Positions 56,247 through 64,000 of a stretch of 64,000 nt of DNA are shown piece by piece. The notes beneath the pieces were generated by a model. The model had not been told where the DNA came from. It saw only the letters and a program-made list of their open reading frames with translations, and searched no databases. The position numbers and the translations under genes were made by a program. The stretch's first letter is position 1. Every line of letters begins with the position of its first letter. Origin of the DNA: Perilla frutescens (lineage: Eukaryota; Streptophyta; Magnoliopsida; Lamiales; Lamiaceae); NCBI GenBank assembly GCA_026008535.1, contig BRKX01000003.1, forward strand, positions 20,450,001 through 20,514,000, in the 5' to 3' direction.

Positions 56247-56756
56247 TGTCAGAACTCTACGGTTAATCATACTTCGAGTTTGAGCTTCGGTGACCTACAA
56301 GATAAAAGAAAAATATGAATCCGAAGGACCATCGAGGGGTTGACGATCGAACGGACTCCGATGCTCAAGTCAGAATTCGAACTAGGAAAATCAAAGAATT
56401 AAATAAAGCAATGAAATTAAGTGATATTTCAAAGTTGAATTCTGTGATTGTAGAGTAATTGCGATGTCTTGCTCGATTCTTCATGTCTCATTTCTTTATA
56501 CCATGATATCTATATATAGAGGATTCTCAACTTATTCCCAATTTTTAGGGAATCTCTTATCCCTTTTACGGTTTTGATGGAGTCTCCCTTATCCTCAATG
56601 GGTTTTTAACCTAGTCACCTATTTCAAAATTTGTTTAGCCTCAGTTTCTTCCTTAAGCCTTCGACCCCTTGACTTCTTTTACCGATCCCTCAATCTCTTG
56701 ACCTCGAATAATCATGGGCCAGGTCTTTGGGCCTGTACGGAAATGAGGCCTCTACA
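56247..56756 (-). repeat. 5' LTR of the second Tat element
   Basis: On the minus strand it begins TGTAGAGGCCTCATTTCC at 56,756 and ends TTCTGACA at 56,247, 510 bp. A TATA box (TATATATAG) lies near 56,511-56,519. There is no partner LTR in the window. Confidence 0.7.
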
Positions 56757-56910
56757 GTAGTAAGTTGCCATTTTTGGTGAATGTGTAGTAATTCTTCAAC
56801 ATGTAGAAAGTTTAGTTTTTTACGTAGTGTGTAACGAAAATGCGGCTTCAGTATGAAGATTTTGTTTTCTTTTGATTGTGTAGTTTGCACATGCTGGGGT
56901 TTTTTCGAAT
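56757..56910. other. Short stretch between two element ends, unassigned
   Basis: 154 bp between the Tat LTR and the probable end of the next copia LTR. No gene or repeat is recognised. It may be a remnant of the original target DNA. Confidence 0.4.
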
Positions 56911-58314
56911 TGAATCACCGCAGGATCTAATTGGATGTTCATTAATCCTAATGTCATGTAGATCATAATTTTATGTAGCACATATGTTTTAATTAATCTA
57001 GTTTAATTAACATGCATAACCGATTTTCGATTCTACTAAAGCGGAAACATAGAAAATCGGAAAATGACTTACAAAATAAACAACGGGTTGAGGATAAGAT
57101 TAAAGGTCTAATCTTGTTGTTGTATGAATGATAATAGGCGCCCCTTGATGCTATTCCACTCCTTGATCTTCTGTTGTATTCCCGGACTAAATCTAGTTTC
57201 AAGGTGGGCTGAAATCTACTAGATCGGTATGGAATCTGAGGAGGTCAAGAGAACACGAGAGGGCTGATATTTTATATGATGTTGATTTCGTGCCCTCCAC
57301 CCTCTTATTTATAAGGGGTGGACAAAATTAGTGTCCCAGTTGGACTGGAATTCTATCTCTATCTCTTGTTCTATGTCCAATCCAATTCAGTCTCTTTTGG
57401 GCTGCAACAGGGATCTAGAAGAATATTAAATTGGCCCATTAATTTATTTAATATCCCATATCCAATAAACTTAGGATATAATTAAATAAATTAAGTATTA
57501 TTTTTATTCCACCAAAGAAATAATACTGACCTACCAATTTAATACATATTTCGGAATATGTTTTCTTCTTTAGTCCAACCATTCCCCATGTTTAAGATAT
57601 AATGCCCATTAATTAATTATGTAAGCTTCTGACAACTATAATTAATTAATATCTTTTCCTTGAGTAGTACCACACAAGCTTTACTCATGCACAGAATAAA
57701 TTCCACCTGCAGGGTTTTAGCATGAACTTGCATTTCCTCAAGGGGACACCATCAACCTGGCGCACCAGGACACGGTGCCCCTACATATTGTACGACCCAT
57801 CATAAGTGTAAATGTCACAACCCAAGATATTGAGATTATTGATCCTATGAAAGAATCTCACCCTTTGATAAATCAAAGCTGCAAACACTACACGTATATG
57901 TCCGCCAACATATAAGGGTTAAGAACCCGAACTTTGTGGATTCTTATTCTCTCATTTGAGGTCAGAATAGAGAATAGAATTCTAAGTAGATCTTCCTCAA
58001 TACACTTGCCCGTGTATTAGAATAATCAGTTAGTCAAGACAAACTAACTATCAGATTATTCTACGGCGTACCGGTAGCAGGTTCAGTGCCATCTAGACCG
58101 TGAGCCTTTTAATACATTACAAGGAACCGATGAGATGATCTAACCGTGTGTTTACCCACACCATGTCATCTACAATGTAAGTATACTGAACATGCATGTA
58201 AATATAACAATTTAAATGCAAACAATGACTGCAATTGTATTCATTCTATATCATCATAAAACCATCATCAATAATGTATACAAAACACAGGTCTTCTAGT
58301 ATACCAAACTAACA
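56911..58314 (-). repeat. 3' LTR of the second copia element
   Basis: It begins TGTTAGTTTGGTATACTAG on the minus strand at 58,314, right after the polypurine tract. The other end is placed at TGAATCACCGCAGG (56,911) on the TG...CA rule only and could be off by up to 100 bp. A TATA box (TATAAATA) lies at 57,306-57,313. Confidence 0.55.
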
Positions 58315-58331
58315 ATATCCCACTTATACTT
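58315..58331 (-). other. Polypurine tract of the second copia element
   Basis: The minus strand AAGTATAAGTGGGATAT, with the AAGTGGGA core common in plant copia elements, directly precedes the LTR start. Confidence 0.6.
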
Positions 58332-58389
58332 GAAGCATGCCTTTCAAATATAAAACAAACTGGCTAACTCTCCAACTCTAACTAAAATC

Positions 58390-61300
58390 TCAAATGGTAA
58401 CCCCGGGTCTGCATCTCACTCCCATTTTCTCCACGTGACCGTAGAAGGTCTTAGCTGGAAGGCTCTTCGTAAATGGATTAGCTAAATTGTCCTCCGATAC
58501 AATCTTGACCACTGCCACATCTCCTCTCTTAACGATTTCTCGTATAAGATGGTACTTTCTCTCTATGTGTTTACTTGCCTTATGGGCTCTGGGTTCCTTC
58601 TAATTTGCCACTTCACCCGACTTATCACAATATACCGTGATACTCTTAGGCAAATCAGGTACCATGCTCAAGTCCAACAAGAAGCTCTTGAGCCAGACGG
58701 CCTTTTTTGCAGCCTCAGAGGCAGCTATATATTCGGCCTACATGGTGGAATCCGCAATGCATTTCTGCTTTATGCTCCTCCATGTAATGGCTCCGCCTCC
58801 CAAGGTAAACACATAACCTGAGGTAGATTTACTCTGATCTTTATCGGATTGAAAATCTGAGTCTGTGTAACCCAAAGGCACTAGACTATCAGAGCGGTAT
58901 ACTAGTATATAATCTCGAGTCCTTTTCAGGTACTTGAGTATATTCTTAACCGCAGTCCAGTGACCTTGTCCAGGGTTAGACTGATATCTGCTTACCATGC
59001 TGACTGCATAGCATATATCAGGTCTAGTGCATAGCATAGTATACATAAGGCTTCCCACAGCCGAAGCATATGGAATTCCCTTCATCTCATCTATCTCAGC
59101 CTGTGTGTGGGGACACATATCCTTGGATAGATGAATTCCATGCCTGAAAGGTATAAAATCTTTCTTGGAATCCTGCATGTTAAACCTAGCTAGCACTGTG
59201 TTGATATATGTCGCCTAGGATAAGCATAACATCCTTTTCTGGTAATCTCGAATTATCTTGATGCCAAGGACATGTCCCGCTTCTCCTAGATCTTTCATAT
59301 CGAACTGCTTGGACAACCACACCCTTATGTTAGATAATACTTTCTTACCGTTTCCAATAAGTAAGATATCATCAACATATAGCACGAGGAAAGCCACCAT
59401 GTTTCCGTCACTCTTCTTGTACACACAGCTCTCATCCGGACATTGCACAAATCCATATGACTGGATAAACTCGTCAAACCGGATGTTCCAAGACCTTATC
59501 GTCTGTTTAAGTCCATAAATAGATCTCTTAAGCTTGCACACTAAGTGCTCTTGGCCTTTAGCAATGAAACCCTCTGGTTGCATCATGTGGATGTTTTCCT
59601 CAAGACTTCCATTTAGGAAAGCCGTCTTAACATCCATCTGCCAAATCTCATAATCTAAATGAGCGGCAATAGTCAAGAGAATCTGGATTGACTTAAGCAT
59701 GGCTACCGGCGAGAAGGTTTTCTCATAATCGATCCCTTCTTTCTGAGTGTACCCTTTCGCCACCAATCTTATATTGAAGGTTTCAACCTTCCCGTCAGCT
59801 CCTCTCTTGCATTTGTAAACCCACTTACACCCAATGGGTTTTACTCCATCTTGTGGTTCTACAAGCTCCCAAACTTAATTGTGATCCATAGATCCAATCT
59901 CAGACTCCATTGCAATTTTCCAAGAATCTGCATCTTTATCTTGGATCGCTTCATCGCAGGTCCTGGGATCCAATTTATTTAGTCCTTCAGGGAAATCTGA
60001 AGATTCACCCAAACCAATGAATCTGTCAAGTTGGCGTACAACCCTCCCACTGCGACGAGGCAGTTCCTATACTTCTATGACACGTTATGCAATAATTTGC
60101 GGTTCCTCTTCTTGTACTGTTGGTGTCAGATTCAAATTTTCCCCTCGAAGTTCCTTGAGTACTATCTCACTTCTTGGCCTGTGATTTATCACATAGTCTT
60201 CCTCTAAGAATCGAGCATTGGTAATCACAATGATCTTCTGATCCTTAGGACTATAAAATAAACCACCTTTCGTTACTTTGGAATATCCAACAAACAGTCT
60301 AACATCCGTACGTGGTGCCAACTTATTAGCTTCCTTATCCAGCACATGTGTTGGACTACCCCAAATCTGAAAATGTCCAAGACTGGGCTTTCGTCCAGTC
60401 CAAAGTTCTGTGCACGTAGATGGGACTGATTTTGATGGAACCACGTTAAGAATATAGGCTACCGTTTCCAAGGCATATCCCCAGAATAAAATGGGCAGAT
60501 CTTAATAGCTCATCATCGATCTAACCATCTCTAACAATGTTCTGTTCCTTCTCTATGCCACGCCGTTCTGCTGTGGCGTTCCCGGTGCAGTCAACTGGGA
60601 TGTAATCTCATTCTCTGCTAAGTAGTCCCTAAATTCATTCGAGAGGTACTCACCACCACAATTAGACCGTAGTGATTTGATACTTTTACCTGTACGTTTT
60701 TCCACTTCCGCTCTGAATTCTTTGAAAGTCTGAAAGGATTCTGACTTGCGGCGTAACAGGTATATGTATCCATACCTTGAGTAATCATCAATGAACATGA
60801 TGAAATACTCGTACCCTCCTCGAGCCTGAAGTGACATAGAACCACATAAGTTAGAGTGAATCAAATCTAGTACCTCTTCAGATCTATTCCCTTTATCCTT
60901 AAAGGGTCGCTTGGTCATTTTACCTTCCAAACAGGATTCACACAAAGGGAACGATTCTAGGACCAATGAAGATAAGGGCCCATCGTTTACTAGTCTTTGT
61001 ATCCGTTTAAGGTTAATATGGTCGAGCCTAAGATGCCAAAGATAGGTTTGATTCATTTCCGAAGGTACTTTTCGTTTGTTAGGGTTTATGACCGATGTAT
61101 TCAGTAAATGCATTTGCGTAGTATTTTGCATAGGATTAAGTAAATAAAGATGCCCATCCAATGTGCCAGAACAGATAAAATATTTATCACTAAAGATAAC
61201 AACCTTGTTATCAAAAGAAACAGAATATTCATCCATAAAAAGTTTAGAAACTGAAATCAAGTTTCGCCTAAAATCAGGCACATAAAGACAATCCTTTAAA

Positions 61301-62344
61301 ACTAAAATCCTATCATTACTAAAAGATAAGATTACATCTCCTACTGCAATTGCTGCCACTTTCGTAGCATTGCCCATGTAGACTGAAATCTCTCCATCAC
61401 TCAGCTGTCTTTTTACCAGGAACCTCTGTAAAGACATGCAAACATGATCAGTAGCTCCAGTATCTACTACCCATGACTGAGTAGAACAAGTAGTTAAACA
61501 TGTTTCAACGACAAGAGATTGAGACGTACCGTTTTTCTTCTTTTTGTTAGGACAATCCGCCTTCCAGTGACCTGGCTGGCCGCACTTGATACACTTTGTC
61601 TTTGACTTAAATTCCTCGGGAGGAATCTTAGTCTTGGACTTCTTTACCTTAGGCGCTCCCTCTGTAGCTTTCTTGGGTGCGTTCCTCTTCTTCCTTTTAG
61701 TACCGGAAGAAGACGCCCTATTTTCAGCTAGGTGTGCCTCCGGATTTCCCTTTTGAAGTAACTCAGCCGCCTGAAGATCCATGAGCAGTTCATTCAGGCC
61801 GACATCCCTTTTAATCATGTTAAAGTTCAGCCTGAACTGCTCAAACCTCGAGGACAAGCTATGAAGTACAATGTCAATTTGAGAATCGCCATCCAGCTCT
61901 CCACCTAAGGTCTCGATCTCAGATAAATACCCCATCATCATAAGAATGTGATCCCTAACAGGTGTGGAGTCAGACATCCTCGCATCCATTAGCTTCTTCA
62001 TTGCCAAATGGCGTGCCGAGTGGTTCTGATGACCGAAGAGCTGCCTAAGGTTGTACATGATATCATAAGCGGTTTTCATAGGTTCATGCTGATGTTGCAA
62101 CACATTTGACATGGATGCCAGAATGTAACAGCGTGCTATCTTATTAGACCTAACCCACTTATCATATGCAACCTTTTAGGCTTCGTCAGAACCCTCATCT
62201 GGCTTCTAAGGACATACCTCTTCAAGTACGAATTTGTGTCCTTCCGTAGTGAGAACAAGATTAAGGTTTTAAATCCAGTCATTGTAATTTTCACCGATTA
62301 ACTTGTTATCTTTGAGAATAGAGGACAGGTTGGAGAGTGCCATG
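58390..62344 (-). pseudogene. gag-pol: copia gag-pol with substituted integrase catalytic residues
   Basis: It starts at the ATG at 62,342-62,344 (MALSNLSSILKDNKL). Order: UBN2-type gag; CCHC knuckle CIKCGQPGHWKADC; protease WVVDTGATDHV (intact); integrase with zinc region (LWHLRLDHINLKR, CESCLEGK); reverse transcriptase (QMDVKTAFLNG, LYVDDILLIG); RNase H, ending with VRCRPGVTI and a TGA at 58,390. Two integrase motifs are altered: HSNLCG where HTD/HSD is usual, and SNCGGEY where SDRGGEY is usual. Stops lie near 62,270-62,180 (three), 60,553, about 60,505, 60,085, about 59,875, 59,212 and 58,738. Confidence 0.85.
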
Positions 62345-64000
62345 ATGATATAGAATAACTGAAAAATAAACATGCAGTACAGTTACAAACTTTAGCATAC
62401 TCACATATAATCGTATACCTCAAAAAAATTATATGTAATCCACCAACATTTTAAAAATGTTTCTTATAAGCCACGTTAGTGTGGACGTTTATAAAATTCA
62501 TCCTTAAACAGGTAAAACCACCGTTAATTTACCTCCAGTCAAATTTTCTTATGACAAGTAAATTAATAGTCGGAAATAACCACGGTCATGTAACCTTCCA
62601 ATCAATAAGCTACGTTAGTGTAGACGTTTATTAATAAATTACACCTAAGTGTGAAAGCCATTATCTTAGCACCAAGTCCACTATTTCGAACTCCCTGCTC
62701 CAGTTGGAGGAGTCAGTTTGTTCTAGTAGTATTCTATAGCTATCATGATAAAGAAGTTTAATTTCTAGAGATAACAGTGATATGACACATCCGTTATGGA
62801 GGAAGACCGATTGTTAACTTGCATGTTAATCACATCTCAATTAAACCAGATTAATGGAGACCGTTTGAGATTTCTACATACTTTGGTATGAATCTCTCCC
62901 ACTTAGTTATTTAAGATTGAGGTTTCATTTTATCCCATTGTAAAACATGCAAACATCACATAAAAGGATAAAACACCATTGCATGCTTCAAACAACATAA
63001 TAAGCAATAATAATAAAAACCAACTATCATGGCTTATATCTCATGTTGCTGAATGAGATAAAACTGGAAAGTCAGCTCCGGAAACTCGGGCATGGCCGCC
63101 GCCCCCATCACTGCACCTCGCCGAAAATCCTAGCTCCAATTAGGATTTCGGGACGTGAATCAGTGACACTTCCTTTCTTGAGCTGTACTACTCTCCTTCT
63201 TCGAGTTGATCTTCAAACTTTATTCAATATAGAATTTCTATTCCTTAGAGGAAAAAACTAATATATCTAGAATAAAATTACAACTCAATAACTTGGTCTA
63301 ACAGTTTTATTTCTATTACATTAAAACAATATAAAATAAAACATAGACCTAATCCATGGATTTTCTCATGGATTAAAATCACGTAGCCAAACCGGCATAC
63401 GGCCCATCATACATCCAACATAAATTAAAATATACATCACATAATTAAGGAGCCATGATAGTCGGTAATCCTGCAAACAAGTCAGTCTACAAATCCAACA
63501 ATCACAATTATAGCATAAAATAACATATGATATCCACACATGACATGATTTTTGAAAATTACAATTAATTAAATTAATTAATTTCAAAAATAGCTTCAAG
63601 ATTTAATTTGGAAATTAAAATAATTATCCACTAAATTTAATCTTGATAAATCTCGAAAATCCCTTAAGAATAAATCTGGAAATTTGTTATAATTATCCAC
63701 CAAATTTATTTCTTAATTTTCGGATAACACCCTAATTAATTAATATTTGAAAATCTTGATATAAATCAAAAATCTATCCCAAATATTTGGATAGGCTAGG
63801 ATCGAAAATTACAAAGATAAAATCTGGAAATTTGATCCACTTCAAATTCCATCCAAATTTAAATCTTATCTTCAATCCTATCTAGATTAGAATTAAGTAA
63901 TTTATGATATACATCAAAAATTACTTTTCCAATTCTTATCTACAAGAATTTCGAAAATTTCAAGATAATAAATCTGGAAATTTGATCCACTTCAAATTCT
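62345..64000. other. AT-rich flank of the second copia element, unassigned
   Basis: No supported gene and no recognisable copia primer site (TGGTATCAGAGC type) or LTR end. The stretch 62,390-63,300 may be leader or an inserted sequence. GTTAGTGTGGACGTTTAT (62,475) and GTTAGTGTAGACGTTTAT (62,613) form an 18-bp direct repeat. The rightmost 450 bp hold diverged repeats listed separately. Confidence 0.4.
63640..64000. repeat. Diverged ~150-bp repeat, AT-rich
   Basis: The words AAATCTGGAAATTTG and GATCCACTTCAAATTC recur at about 63,672 (partly), 63,819 and 63,970, which suggests units of roughly 150 bp that continue past the window edge. Confidence 0.55.

Larger units (their letters stand above)
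54193..56756 (-). mobile_element. Second Tat-lineage element, 5' part (LTR, primer site, gag, protease start)
   Basis: The minus strand reads LTR (56,756-56,247), primer site, gag and the start of protease. It joins pol at 47,694 when the gag-only element and one copy of the 219-bp segment are disregarded. Confidence 0.85.
56911..62344 (-). mobile_element. Second Ty1/copia retrotransposon (3' LTR and gag-pol)
   Basis: The minus strand shows gag-pol (62,344-58,390), polypurine tract and 3' LTR (58,314 to about 56,911). The 5' LTR and primer site were not found before the window edge, so the right border is open. It belongs to a different copia lineage from the first element: short gag, no extra ORF, and the gag-protease linker KCIKCGQPGHWKADC followed closely by WVVDTGATDHV. 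Confidence 0.82.

Overview
The window looks like nuclear DNA of a flowering plant, probably a eudicot. The evidence is nested plant-type LTR retrotransposons (SIRE-like and other Ty1/copia, Tat-lineage and Athila-like Ty3/gypsy), a MULE carrying a DUF1985/Ulp1 gene, an L1-type LINE with a DUF4283-like ORF1, plant TATA boxes and plant tRNA primer sites. The species cannot be named from the sequence. I find no ordinary host gene, rRNA or tRNA gene, CRISPR array or bacterial feature. Nearly every base belongs to a mobile element, and all the element genes carry stops or frameshifts.

Layout. (1) 1-10,930, minus strand: SIRE-type copia element with its 5' LTR at 9.29-10.93 kb, degraded gag-pol, and two tandem divergent 3' ORFs, each with its own TATA box and G-box; its 3' LTR is off the left edge. 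(2) 10.93-18.17 kb: Kaonashi-type MULE with a plus-strand DUF1985-Ulp1 gene facing a minus-strand MuDR transposase; a solo LTR (13,595-14,956, 5-bp target duplication) sits inside the Ulp1 domain. (3) 18.17-21.71 and 36.88-38.87 kb: one LINE split by (4) a young 15.17-kb Tat-lineage gypsy element at 21,710-36,882, which carries gag-pol, an antisense coiled-coil ORF and a plant mobile domain (PMD) gene with introns. (5) 38.87-42.36 kb, minus: 5' LTR plus gag of an Athila-like element joined to the LINE by a rearranged junction. (6) 42.36-47.69 and 54.19-56.76 kb, minus: a second Tat element with an antisense extra ORF, split by (7) a gag-only non-autonomous element (47,695-54,168) of the same LTR family as the solo LTR in the MULE. 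(8) 56.91-62.34 kb, minus: another copia element, then AT-rich sequence to the edge.

Nesting order. The LINE and MULE are hosts to later insertions. The Tat element in the LINE is the youngest datable one (10 mismatches between its 844-bp LTRs). The gag-only element is older (about 50 mismatches per 1.34 kb). Its entry is the oddest event here: a primer-site tail is kept beyond the 3' LTR, and 219 bp of target are duplicated instead of about 5 bp. The other main point of interest is the number of accessory genes carried by these elements: Ulp1-like protease, PMD protein, coiled-coil protein, Transposase_28-like ORF and duplicated 3' ORFs. I did not find a clearly new biological system.
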